From Solen grandis (Eukaryota > Mollusca > Bivalvia > Adapedonta > Solenidae): 64,000 bases of DNA. Of this stretch, positions 34,520 to 46,532 are shown one piece after another. The translations under genes were made by a program, and so were the position numbers. Where the stretch lies: assembly GCA_021229015.1 (NCBI GenBank), contig CM037785.1:40420766-40484765 (forward strand), in the 5' to 3' direction. The notes beneath the pieces are model-generated. The model was not told where the DNA came from and searched no databases. It worked only from the letters and a program-made list of their open reading frames with translations. Every line of letters starts with the position of its first letter. Position 1 is the first letter of the stretch.

Positions 34520-35806
34520 TGTCTTTTGTAGAATATGTCATATCAGTGACACAAAGATATATATCAAGTTTTCAGACGTTAATAATATATTTTCTAATAA
34601 GGATTCCCATGTATATAGTTCGCGTTTATGAGGGAAATTTTCTTACGTATTTTAACAGCATCTCTTGACAGTTCGTCGTTTGTTCGGGGAACTAATGAGA
34701 AATCTGCACCATCATAATTATTATCAGTAAATGGAATTCCCATCCAACTAACATATATTCGTGACATGGAAAGATGGGTGTTCATCCAGCGAAAATTTTA
34801 TTTTCTTTTGTAATAATCATATCTATCACTCCTTGGAGTTTAAAGATAAAAACAAAGTGGAATTTTACAATCACAGTATTCAAAGGACAATGTCATATAG
34901 GTCATAATAAACCACTAAATTCAGTCTTTGAGCACGTCTATATCCAATGTACTTTAGAAAGATTTCATTGTACACTTTGATTTTCTTTGCAAATTAATTA
35001 AATCAGGAAAATTATGCATACAGTGTTATTATGTTGCATTTTATTTAAGGTTAAAGTTTAACAGTTCACTCATGTCATTATCTTGATGACATGAAATTGA
35101 CAATGTGAATCCTAGTCTCTAGTTTACGTTTCAGCAATGGTATCTGATATAGCAATTGGCATATCCCTATATAAAGGAGCACATGATATTATCTCATCAC
35201 ACAAAAAATAGTTTGCACTGAATTATATTAGAAGGCAATAAGCTGTTCATACATGTCACTGTGGACTGAAAAGGTCCAATCTGCATACATCTACAATATA
35301 GCGCACTTTATAAAACGTTTCGCTAAGTTGATTGCATGATGAAAATACATTTCAAAAACCTTTAGTATTTTTTTAGTTATATTTCAAATTTAAACTAACG
35401 AAATTGCTATGTAAATTACAAATCATTCAAAGTGTTCACAATGGTTATAAACGTTCCATTACATATGAAATAAAACCCTTTCTTGTATTCTTCCTTTTTC
35501 CTTTTTTTGCCGATTTTCTTAATATTTTATCTACTGCTATCTTAATTCCATTTTGGACTTTGATTATAAATATAAAATGTCCACTTTTCCTAAAGCGTTG
35601 AAGTTAAATATCCAGGGAAAACTTGTTATCAATATAAAAGTACAACAAAAAGGGTTCAATTCGCATTTCAATTTACTTTTTCATTAAATATCTTGTAGTC
35701 CATAGCACTGAATTTAATCCATCTAACACTATTTGACACCTTCTGGACAAATAAGTCCTTCCCTTAAGTACCCATCAGAGGATAGTATCAGTTAAATAGA
35801 TGCTGC
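34520..35806. other. 5' flank of receptor exon, nothing recognised
   Basis: Would contain the receptor promoter or a 5' untranslated exon, but no motif is distinctive. Confidence 0.35.
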
Positions 35807-35971
35807 TCATCTCGTTGAATCTCTAGCGCCAAATGCGGCATCGTTGACGGTGGAAAACGTATCGACCGCAGACCAGTCGTTCCGCTGTCTCGTGATACGC
35901 TGAATCTCTTTCACAAGTACATATTGCTTCTTACTTAAACCCTTTCTCACGTATTTGTGCCATCTTAAACC
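35807..35971 (-). CDS. Possible terminal coding exon, 54 aa, unknown protein
   Basis: Minus strand: polypyrimidine tract and acceptor CTTTCCCTATATCAG at 35,972 lead directly into a frame that is open to a TGA at 35,807. The sequence is less AT-rich and has more CpG than its surroundings. The peptide is basic at first (RWHKYVRKGLSKKQYVLVKE), then IQRITRQRND and an STVNDAAFG end. I do not recognise it. It could be the last exon of a gene whose earlier exons lie at higher coordinates, or a chance frame. No partner exon was identified with confidence. Confidence 0.33.
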   Translation of the reverse strand, partial: GLRWHKYVRKGLSKKQYVLVKEIQRITRQRNDWSAVDTFSTVNDAAFGARDSTR

Positions 35972-36092
35972 CTGATATAGGGAAAGCAGATATAATCTGA
36001 AACCTAGTCTCAATCTGAATAGGTTTACTAATGAGTCGTAGCGAACACAATAAAACTTGATCAGCCTGGGAGTATATATACAATATTGAGCA

Positions 36093-36328
36093 ACAAAAGG
36101 GCCATAATGGCCCTGGATCGTTCACCTGTTATCATTAGGCTAAGTAAAATCAAGTCACCTAATTAGGCAACAGACTGGAACCATTTGAAAAATAAATTAT
36201 AGGGGATCACCTTAGGAACATCCTTGCCAAGTTTGATCACTTTCCCATTAGTAGTTGCAGATTTTTTAAGTAAATTGTTGACGACTGACGACGACGGACT
36301 CCGGACAAAGGCTGGTCTCAAAAGCTAA
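36093..36328 (+). mobile_element. ACAAGAGGGCC-family element, short copy
   Basis: Head ACAAAAGGGCCATAATGGCC at 36,093 then ATCGTTCACCTG. The middle has CCTTGCCAAGTTTGATCA. The tail GACGACGACGGACTCCGGAC ends near AAAAGCTAA (36,328) without the terminal hairpin. An internally deleted, tail-truncated member. Confidence 0.65.
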
Positions 36329-38324
36329 GTTTAAAGAGCAAAGGCCACATGACGTTCCAGTTATTTTCGAGAAATAGCTTTTTCTTGCAATGAAAAAAAT
36401 GTCAAATTTAGAAATATAGTCATGTTTGCATAATGGTTATTACTGTATAATAATATATTTATGCTCGTATGTTCGATAAATGTTGTGATTATGAATTATT
36501 TTGATAAAAAAAACTGTCGCCTGTTTATAAACCTGCTTGCAATACAATGTTTTATTTTTTTGTGTACATAATATGTCACAATTAGGCATTTACTTAAGTC
36601 TGTGAATTAAAAACTAAATGGCGTAATTAAGAGTTATGTAATGTTTATACACAGATATAAAGTATCATTCTGATTTTGTTATGTTAAATACTACATATTT
36701 ATCATTCATGGATATTTTTCAGTCATGGAATCATTTACATTTTATATTGATATTTGCATCATTATCATTTGATGGATTACTTTATACGCCTTTTTATAAA
36801 ATACATCCAGTATGCTGTACCAGTTTTGCGTTGAAGTGGTAACTGTTCTACTGTAATAAAATTGGCAGGATGAGCAAATGTTTTTGGTATTCTACATATG
36901 TATGTTTAATATTTTATAGAGAAAAAATATTCAATACCTAATAATATTGTGTTTTACTTCTGCCATGAACTGTTATTCCATAGATCACAGAACTAGTGAA
37001 TATATGAGATTACTGCTGGTTTGTAGCTTATCATACCCTTACTAACAAAAAAGGCTTGAGAAAGACTGTATCATCAATTAATCAAATATATACAGGCATA
37101 ATTCCGAAAACCGGTTTACTTACTTACTGTAAAATCATTTATTTTTGTTGACATTAAATCAAGTGAACTGGTGTTCAAGTATATATTTCGTGGGTTCGTA
37201 CGAGGGATAATCATTATATTCGATAACTATAAAAATATCAATATCAACCACAGGTCAATAAACTTTACTCCTTCAAAGTAGACTACGTTTGACCTCATGT
37301 ACTAGTTACATCTCTCCTACCAAAACCAAAGGCTTGATATAAGCCATCACGTGACAACACTCTCAATACCGCCGTTATAAGCACTACCAAGCTCTAATCT
37401 TTGACCCCGTAACTAATCTTTTTCGTCATTTTGGCCCTTACAACACGGCTGAAATGTACGTGGGTACATTATCGTGTTGAAAAGGAAACCCGACCAGGCA
37501 AGTTCTTGGCGCTAATCTTTATTACTCGTAGCTTGACGGAGTTTGGTTTTCGAGTATTGTGGAAATATTCTCACCATTGATTGTTATATCTTCGGTACCA
37601 TGTGAACTATACCCGAAATGTTACAGAAAATGATTGCCATGACTACTGGCTGACTTTGAAAGACGTGCTTTTACAGGAGATCGAGGCGAATTATGCTTCC
37701 AACTGAATTCCGTTGCTTATTTTTCCAGCCGAAGGAATTGGAACCAGGTTTCAACACATGTAATTATTTTACTAAGAAAAATTTCAACTTCCTCAGAAAA
37801 AAACACCAAAACAGAACTTGGCATAACCTACTCAGACCTGTTTTTGCTCAAGTGTTAAAATGCATCCACCTCGCACAAACCCGTCGCATAGCCAGTCTGT
37901 TGGTTAAAACATCTTGTTCTGTGCCATTACTTACACCAAACTACTCAGCAGCCTGTTTAACATTTATCTTTTTTATTATTTTTTTTTAGCAAATTACTAC
38001 GACAGAGTCGTAATCATCTGTTTTGATGGAGATTTTCCACCATGACAGGGTCATTTTCGATAAAGAATCTGCCATCACTAAATCGTAGAAACCGCTAGTG
38101 GACAGCAGCAGATGTAGTGACGGCCCGTATTAAACTTTCTGTAAAACCGCTCTGGTTTGTCATAGATTTACCGAGATTTGCGTAGAATTTGATAATATGA
38201 TTTCATGTGTTCGACCAGATCTTTATTGACTGAAAGAAAACATGAAAAAAGTGCTTGTGTAAAATGATTGATCACCCGTGCTGTATTCGGGGATTCATGT
38301 ACTGTAACGTCTATTTAATAAATT
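36329..38324. other. Intergenic, nothing recognised
   Basis: About 2 kb with small frames that show no domain; the longest plus-strand one (37,693-37,989) lacks splice or domain support. Confidence 0.4.
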
Positions 38325-38410
38325 GTATTCATGGGGATTAATATTAATGGATAAAACCATCCACGAAATCAACGAAAATAAGTTCCCAAAGAAAATTAAT
38401 GATTATATAG
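38325..38410. repeat. Short dispersed repeat, shared with 3,505-3,595
   Basis: GGATAAAACCATCCACGAAA, TCAACGAAAATAAGTTCCC and AAAATTAATGATTATA match the copy near 3.5 kb. Confidence 0.6.
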
Positions 38411-39289
38411 TACATTATTCTTCGACATGGGGCATCATAGCTATAACCAGTATTCCATACGGTTGCGTGCGTACGAGTATTTCCTAGCAAGTTTCCATGA
38501 TTGCATATACATACAATGATAAATGCTGTGTCAGTTTCTGGCCCCGAACTGTATCCAGATTAATAAGTTAATTATCCTATAATTGCATTTATTACGTTGA
38601 TATGCCTTAGAAAGTGTCTTTCTTACAATTCTCTTCCGCAGTAGTGTTGCACAGTACCTTCGACGTTTCGTACAATTCTTAAATATAAACAAGAAAATGT
38701 GTCTCTGTGACACTAACGTCCCGCCGGGATAGGGTCAGAACCAAATATGTGCTTGTATTTTTAAAAGTTTATATAATGATGTTACCTTTATAGAAAAAAA
38801 AGCTTAAGATTTATGCCCTGTAATTCACTTCCAGTTAAGGTATATGCCTCATAATAACCATCAAAGCCATGCATGTCAAACCGTGGAAATCTTAAATGCA
38901 AATTGACATGTTATGACATATGACAGAAATTATTTTATTACACCCCCTTTATAATTTTGTTGTCAAGAGTTATCTCCCCTGAACATTACAAAAACGTGAT
39001 TTCCTCCTTTTTCCTACGGTATAAGATGTGTTTATGAAATAAGAATCAAAATCATATAATGCATCTCTCTACCGTGAGTTTTCCTCGATAATCAAATTCA
39101 GTTTTTCATATTTACAGAAATTGTATATTTCCAATAGACTTCAATGTTAACTTAAATGCAGATTATTTTCCATACGTCTAATAATAACTGGAAAAACTCT
39201 CGGTAAAACATTTTTATTTTTGGATGTCTTAAAAGTGATAGAGATTCATAGAAATATTTCCATCCAATGTCAAGATGTGGAATATGGGT
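38411..39289. other. Intergenic, nothing recognised
   Basis: Nothing supportable. A basic open stretch near 38,600-38,690 (minus) has an acceptor-like upstream sequence but no further evidence. Confidence 0.35.
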
Positions 39290-39450
39290 ATTAGGGGGCT
39301 ATACCTTAAACACAGGTGAACCTTGGGCAGAATAACCAATTTTACCAGGTCAAAGCAATAAATTACATAAATACTACCGATAAATTATCCATATCGTGAT
39401 GAACATGAATGTCAAGTTTCAGGAAAATGTGAAGTAATTTTCATAGAAAA

Positions 39451-40162
39451 ACAAGAGGGCCAATATGCCCCCGTGTCGCTCACCTGATTAAGATTGCTGT
39501 GTATTTGCAATGTTTTTCTAACATTTGACTAAGTGACCTAGATTTTGATCCTACCTAAATTTGCATTCATCTGGGATTTCATGCAGTCATCTTTCTTGTC
39601 AAGTTTAATGAAGACTGGGACAAAAATGTAACCTCTGGAGTGTTCACAAGGGTTTTTCTAAAATTTGCCCTAGTTATCTTCTTTTTAACCCCATGTGACC
39701 CAATTTTGAATTCATCCGAGACTTGATGTAAACAAACAAACTGACCAAGTTACATGGCGGTTAGGCCAAAAATGTGGCTTCTAGAGTGGTCATAATGTTT
39801 AACTAAGATTTACACAGGCTACCTACTTTTTAACCCAATGTGACCCATTTTCGAACTCATCTGAGATTTCATGTAGACAAATACCCGGACCAATTTTCAT
39901 GGTGTCCCAACATGACCCAATTTTCAACTCATATGACATCATAAAGACAAACATCCTGACCAAATTTCATTAAGATTTGGCTAAAACTTTGGCCTCTAGG
40001 GTTTTACAAGTTTTTTTTAGATTTGAGCTGTTGACCTAATTTTTTACCCACGTGACCCAATTTTGAACTTACCTAAGATATCATGCATTCTTACCAAATT
40101 TTGTGAAGACAGGCTAAAACTACCAAAAGCTCATCCTGAGCACGAGTGCTCAGGTGACCTAA
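39451..40162 (+). mobile_element. ACAAGAGGGCC-family element inside the array
   Basis: Head ACAAGAGGGCCAATATGCCC, then GTGTCGCTCACCTGATTAAG. The tail is the hairpin GAGCACGAGTGCTC, then AGGTGACCTAA at 40,162. The body has loosely repeated units with TTTAACCC and TGTGACCCAATTTTGAACTC. AGAAAA is present on both sides, a possible target duplication or A-run coincidence. Confidence 0.7.
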
Positions 40163-40492
40163 GAAAAAAGATTTAACGCAAATGCAAAACAAATTTTACC
40201 ATTCTCATCCAACCGTGAAATATAGGTCACAGCCATAAATTTGAATAAATATGAAATAGATCATATCATGATGTACATGTGTACATGTACCTAGTTTCAT
40301 AAAGATGTGAAGTAATCTTCTTAGAAAAAAAGCACAAACGCAAAGGTACACTGAGGCAGAACAATCAATTTACTATGTTCATCGTGAAATATGTCACAGC
40401 CTTAAATTTGCATAAATATTAAATAGATCATATCAGGCGTACATGTGTACTAAGTTTCATAAAAAAAAGATATAAAGTCATCCCTATAGCAA

Positions 40493-40964
40493 ACAAGAGT
40501 GCCAGTGATATACAATCCACAAAATACGCCGCAAAAAATATTAAGATCAAGATTATAAAGGCTTCAAATACGAAAGTAGGTTATATGGCAGTGTCAATAT
40601 CCCCCCCCCCCCCCCCCCCGGTACTACTGCAAAAATCGATGAACCAGAAAATTCCTGCTTCAAGCATAGTAATGACATTGACCAAGTTTCATAAAGATCA
40701 ATTCAGAAACAGGAGGAGTTGCGTTCACAAAGCTGCAATATCAGTTAGCTTCAGAGACAAGTTACAAAGGACATTACTATTGCAAAAATCACTGAACCGG
40801 AAAATTGCTACTTCATGCACATCATCCAATTATATAGTAATGACATTGACCAAGACTTGAACAGAGAGTCAGAAACGTAGGAGGAGTTGCGTTCACAAGA
40901 AACGGAGGGACGGTCAGACGGAGGATATGACGCCAATATATGACCGCCTTCGGCGGCGTATAAA
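40493..40964 (+). mobile_element. ACAAGAGTGCC-family element inside the array
   Basis: Head ACAAGAGTGCCAGTGATATA and a CGCCGC motif. The body has two ~140-bp units (ATTGCTACTTC / ATTCCTGCTTC, TAATGACATTGACCAAG). The tail is GGAGGGACGGTCAGACGGAG, then the hairpin ACCGCCTTCGGCGGCGTATA. A C run of about 18 at 40,601-40,619. Non-coding. Confidence 0.68.
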
Positions 40965-41589
40965 AAGCTTGCAAAATAAACCTGAGGCAAAACAATCGCT
41001 TTTACAATGTTCATCCAACCGTGAAATATAGGTCACAGCTAAAAAAATGTATTAATATTGAATATATATCATATCATGATGTACATATGTACCTAGTTCC
41101 TTAAAGATGTGAAAACGCTTATACACAAAGGTAAACCTTGGGTACGACAGATGGACAGACGAACGGACACACGGACAGACACACAGTCAGAAAATCTATA
41201 AAAACAACTAAAAATGGCTGTAAGTCCGTCATACGCTTACTTCATTAGAATTTAAAGCATGTCTGTTTCTGTGTCCAAAACGATTAGGCACCAAACACGA
41301 TTTGCCAATGGTATCTCTCCGAAACATGTAGAATATCGTCCCGAACTATCAACGAACTCCGTTTGAGTAATGAATTCACTATGTAGCCCCACCGAATAAA
41401 CTGATTGTTTGCAAATCGATTTTTCACAAATAAAAGAATGAAAAAGAAGACAAAAGTAATAGATACATAGATACTTACTGAAAACATTGACCATGAATGG
41501 TATCTTCCTATGCCTCTCCTTTTATTTTTAATTTTGATTTCTAAAAAAAAATATTTTCTACAATTTAATTTTATAGCAAATCTGATTTT

Positions 41590-41860
41590 TTTTTCCTATT
41601 TGTTTGTTTATTGGGTTTAACGTCTCACCGACAGTATTTCAGTCATTTGGAGACGATGTCTACTTGAGACAGATATAGTATTGCCACACTGCAGTATCAC
41701 GCCGTAGACATGTGGCATGATCACAATATCCTGACACCGGGCCAACAAGTCCTGCAACTACCCTTATGTGCTGAGCGCCAAGTAAGGGAGCTATAACGGA
41801 ACCATGTTTTACGTCTTTGGTATGTCGCGGCCAGGATCGAACCCACGACCTTCCTTTTTG
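41590..41860 (-). mobile_element. tRNA-derived SINE, minus strand, long form
   Basis: Minus-strand order: GGGTTCGATCCTGGCC-type B-box near 41,830-41,845, CTTGGCGCTCAGCACATAAG, GACTTGTTGGCCCGGTGTCA, GTCTACGGCGTGATACTGCA, TCGTCTCCAAATGACTGAAA, GACGTTAAACCC and a CAATAAACAAACAAA tail at 41,600. The best-preserved long copy in the window. Confidence 0.75.
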
Positions 41861-42852
41861 TTTGTGCTGCAAGTTTTTTTTTACACAAAGTATATTAACA
41901 AGAATAATCGCAATATGCGTAGTAAAATAATTGAGAGCCACTGTACCACGGACAACCACAACCAGTATGCATTCCATGAGTGTGTGAACATTAAACCGGT
42001 TTGCTACTTCATGTCAGGAGTATCGGGGCAGATCATAGCCTCATAGCTCGACACACTTCCGTTTCTACTTTTGAGCCATACAAATTTCATGGAAACATAC
42101 TTGTTGCCGAATGCCAGATGACACAGTGTACCAGTACATGTACTTGTGTTTTTAATTTCAAAATTTATTGAAAATATCTATCATTATGTACGGACCAGCA
42201 TCTATGAAAACCAATGATTTATACAGAAAAATCATTGTGATGTCGCAGACACAGTCCGAAATCAATACAAACGTCCGACCGTCATTCCAATTACCGTGAA
42301 GAATCGGCTACTCATTGGTATGTTTTCGGCCAAACGCACACCTATCGATCCCGCTGCGAACCTTAACTAATTCCGTCAAAAAAATGTAAATATTCAGATT
42401 TTTTTTTTTTTTTTGTTGTTGATAAAAGCGAAACTTGTCGAATGTCGGCAAAAAGCCTTTGAACAAAAAATGTTTGTTGAACGACCATTTACGCATTAAA
42501 ATCGGTATACATGTACATCCGGTGAACTTTTCGGCTAGGTGGGACAGTGTTGTAAGCGCTTTTAAAAAATGCTTTGAAATCAGCAACTTCATGTGTCTGC
42601 AATAAAATGACAATTTTACCAAAAGAATTGACCTTTAAGCAATGCTAAACGCCGTTTGTACTCATAACCGATTAAAATTCTGATAGGTTTGGAGAAATTT
42701 TCATCGAATGATATCTGGTTTCGATTTTGTTCGGTATAATTATGAGGGCGACAGAACATAATGTTCATCTGAGACGGCTAACTGCGTATCGACGTCCTGG
42801 ATTTCAGCGTATTTTAGACGCAAACTAGAGTAAATTCGTTGTGTCAGATAAA
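41861..42852. other. Intergenic, nothing recognised
   Basis: Nothing supportable; a T run near 42,400. Confidence 0.4.
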
Positions 42853-45033
42853 CAAGAGGCCCATGATGGCCCTTAATCGCTCACCTGAGATAAATATGTT
42901 GACCCAACGAACATCTGTACCAATTTATTTTAAAATCTGGCCAGTACTTTTGAAGAAGATGATTTTTAAAGTTTTCTTTTTTCTTTTTTTTTTTGTTGCC
43001 ATGGCAACCAGAGTTCTACATGGATCAAGTTTATTTTAGCAACTTTTGTGACGGTTGACCCAAGGATCATCCCTGCCAAGTTTAATCAAATTCTGTCCAG
43101 TGGTTTCAGAAGAGATGTTGTTTAAAGGTTTCTCTATACACATATAAGGCAAATAAGCCCCGCCCGTGGCGGCCATGTTCTTTTACGGATCGGAATAATT
43201 TAGCAACTTTGGTAGAGGTTGACCCAAGGAACATCTGTACCAATTTATTTTAAAATCTGGCCAGTACTTTTGAAGAAGATGATTTTTAAAGTTTTCATTT
43301 TTTTAGCTCACCTTTTGTGATCGCCCTTCGTCCGTCGTCGTGTGTCGTGCGTCGTCAACAATTTGCTTTAAACGACATCTCCTCTGAAACCACTGGACAG
43401 AATTTAATGAAACTTGGCAGGAATGTTCCTTGGGTGAGGCTCTACAAAAGTTGCTAAAATAAAATTGATCCATGAAGAACTCTGGTTGCCATGGCAACAA
43501 AAAGAAAAATAATTTGAAAACTTTAAAAATCATCTCCTTCAAAACTACTGGCCAGATTTCAAAATAATTTGGTACAGATGTTCCTTGGGTCAACCTCTAC
43601 CAAAGTTGCTAAAATTATTCCGATCCGTATAAACATGGCCGCCAGGGGCGGGGCTTATTTGCCTAATATGTATATAGGGAAAACTTTAAACATCTCCTCT
43701 GAAACCACTGGACAGAATTTGATTAAACTTGGCAGGGATGATCCTTGGGTCAACCTTCACAAAGTTGCTAAAATAAACTTGATCCATATAGAACTCTGGT
43801 TGCCATGGCAACAAAAAAAAAAGAAAACTTTAAAAATCATCTTCTTCAAAACTACTGGCCAGCTTTTAAAATAATTTGGTACAGATGTTCCTTGGGTCAA
43901 CCTCTACCAAAGTTGCTAAAATTATTCCGATCCGTAAAAAAACATGGCCACCAGGGGCGGGGCTTCTTTGCCTTATATGTATATAGAGAAACCTTTAAAC
44001 AACATCTCCTCTGTAACCACTGGACAGAATTTGATTAAACTTGGCAGGGATGATCCTTGGGTCAACCTTCACAAAAGTTGCTAAAATAAACTTGATCCAT
44101 GATAGAACTCTGGTGCCATGGCAACAAAAAGAAAAAAAAATATGAAAACTTTAAAAATCATCTTCTTCAAAACTACTGGCCAGATTTTAAAATAAATTGG
44201 TACAGATGTTCCTTGGGTCAACCTCTACCAAAGTTGCTAAAAATTTTCCGATCCGTAAAAAAAAATGGCTGCCAGGGGCGGGGCTTATTTGCCTTATATG
44301 TATATTGGGAAAACTTTAATCAAAAAAAAAATGTTTAAAACATCTCTTCAAAAGTTGCCCAGATTTTAAATAAATTGGTACAGATGTTTCCTTGGGTCAA
44401 CCTATTCACAGTGAGCGAATTTAAAGGGCCTCATCCTATGCTTTTTGTTGCCATGGCAACCAAAAGATCAAATGAAAATTTAAAATTTTTTCAAAACACT
44501 GCCAGATTTTAAAATAATTGGTACAGATGTTCCTTGTAACCATTTATTGTGAGGTTTTATCTGGGCTTTGTTTTTTTTTTTGCCATGGCAACCAGAGTTC
44601 TACATGGATCAAGTTTATTTTAGCAATTTTGTGAAGGTTGACCCAAGGATCATCCCTGCCAAGTTTATTCAAATTCTGTCAGTGGTTTCAGAGAGATGTT
44701 GTTTAAAGGTTTCTCTATATACATATAAGGCAAATAAGCCCCGCCCCTGGCGGCCATGTTTTTTTACGGATCGGAATAATTTAGCAACTTTGGTAGAGGT
44801 TGACCCAAGGAACATCTGTACCAAATTATTTTGAAATCTGGCCAGTAGTTTTGAAGGAGATGATTTTCAAAGTTTTAAACAAGGAACATTCCTGCCAAGT
44901 TTCACCAAATTCTGTCCAGCGGTTTCAGAGGAGATGTCGTTTAAAGCAAATTGTTGACGACGGACGACGCACGACGCCGGACGAAGGGCGATCACAAAAG
45001 CTCACCTTGAGCACTTTGTGCTCAGGTGAGCTA
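42853..45033 (+). mobile_element. ACAAGAGGGCC-family element carrying an inverted copy of itself
   Basis: Plus-oriented head ACAAGAGGCCCATGATGGCC (42,853) and tail AGCTCACCTTGAGCAC, TTTGTGCTCAGGTGAGCTAA (45,033) bracket a ~1.2-kb segment in the opposite orientation. Units contain GTTGCCATGGCAACCAGAGT, CCCAAGGATCATCCCTGCCA, AGCCCCGCCC...GGCGGCCATG and AAATCTGGCCAGTA. Small open frames here are repeat translations, not genes. Confidence 0.72.
43303..44540 (-). mobile_element. Inverted copy inserted in the same family
   Basis: Its own tail end, read inverted, is TTAGCTCACC at 43,303 followed by TTCGTCCGTCGTCGTGTGTC. Units run in reverse to a degraded head near 44,405-44,435 (GTGAGCGAATTTAAAGGGCC). 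The exact right edge is uncertain within ~100 bp. Confidence 0.6.
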
Positions 45034-46532
45034 AAAAGGTATGTCAGGAGAAAACATAATTTAATAAGTTTATGACGTGTGTGTGGAAATGAGGGAAATT
45101 CACTGTAGGTATGATAACGTTATATGACTGGTTTCGAACCTTAAGATTCTGGTTTAGTAAAAGTGATGGAAGACCTCCTCGTATTGAGATGACTAAATCA
45201 TTCTAAACTCAGTGCCAAAATAAGGTATCATGTATTAAAAAATAACATGGATTTTAATACAATACCATCATGGTCTTAATATTTTTTATTTTGTCGACCT
45301 TGTTCATGTTGAATTTTGTAAATTTTTCACACTTTTATGTATGCCAACTAAACATATTTTGTTAATAAAGAACAAAAAAGTTTGAGTAAAAATATGCGAC
45401 ACTACGGGCGAAATACAGCGTTCACGTCTACGAGGATCCAACTGGCAATAACAGTATAACGAAATTCCCTCGGAGAGGAAATACTAAGCGGATTTAATGA
45501 ATTTACTATTTATGGGACTATTTGTCCAATAGTTAGTATGTATATAAAATATTTACAAAATTATAGGTTACCTGTACGTATTTCCTGCCCACCCCATGAT
45601 CTGGGCCTAAACATAACAAGGGTGCCAAGATGGCCCTAAAGTCGCTCACATAAGAAACATTGCCTTCATTGCTTGTTCTGCTGCAAAAATGGAGATGTTG
45701 GAGTGTACAATAATCGAACTCAGCGGAGATATTGTTACCATTATCATTGTGTATACGTTAAATGATTATTGCATAATAATTGGAGATGCCAAGAGTATAA
45801 ACAGTGAAAATCTAACATTTTATTTTTAAATCAAGCCCATTACTCTTGACCGAATTGGCCTAAAATAGCCAAAATCAAACTCAGCTGAAAGATTATGGTC
45901 GAAAACATTGACATGTCTAGAAGTTTGAAAATGATTGCCAACCATGCACATTTCATGGAAGCCTAACAATATATCAATCCTAAAAAACAAATGTTATCAA
46001 TACAAGCAGAAGTCCTTAACTAGCAAAACAACAACAAAACACACACCTTTAAGCGTAAATGTCACGCCTTTTTGACAGCCTATATAAATATATTTATACG
46101 AATATTTGGAGTATCCGAAACATTGCGATAGTAACCTCTAACATACTCCCTTGAATGTTTGTATCTTTTGACCGGGTGTAATTTTTTTATAATTATAATT
46201 ATTAAATATAACCTTCACACAAGAAGGAAAACTGCACAATAGTACAAAACAATATCGTAATAGTAAAAATGCATCTTTTTTTGCTATTTTATTACATTTT
46301 ATTATCTTGATTTGAAGTTTTTAATACCTTACACATTTAAATACTTTGATAGTTCATATGTGAGTAATATATAAGAAATAAAACTGGTCTGAAGTACACA
46401 CAAATACACAAATCTAAAACGACACTGCTTGTAAAGCTATAATTAACAATGTATTTTAAGAAACTTATATATAATTAAATTAAACACTTTGAAACAATTC
46501 CCATGATATTTACGACAACTACGGTATACAAA
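45034..46532. other. Intergenic with one element head fragment
   Basis: At 45,619-45,660 a diverged ACAAGAGGGCC-type head (AACAAGGGTGCCAAGATGGC, AAGTCGCTCAC) appears without a tail. Otherwise AT-rich and featureless. Confidence 0.45.

Larger units (their letters stand above)
39290..41150 (+). repeat. ~170-bp tandem array split by two insertions
   Basis: Units with AACCGTGAAATATAGGTCAC, ATCATGATGTACATGTGTAC and AGTTTCATAAAGATGTGAAG occur at about 39,300-39,450, 40,170-40,335, 40,336-40,492 and 40,966-41,110. Two different mobile elements (39,451-40,162 and 40,493-40,964) sit between units. The array ends in a GACAGATGGACAGACGAACG stretch near 41,150, the usual tail sign of these families. Confidence 0.75.

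Noticed and set aside
36329..38324. 98-residue plus-strand frame at 37,693-37,989
   Set aside because: No recognisable domain, ends in an AT-rich FIFFIIFF tract; composition like the surrounding DNA.
42839..45075. Many 60-100 residue frames with LPWQPEFYMDQVYFSNF-like peptides
   Set aside because: Same peptide arises from every copy of the element on both strands; these are repeat translations.
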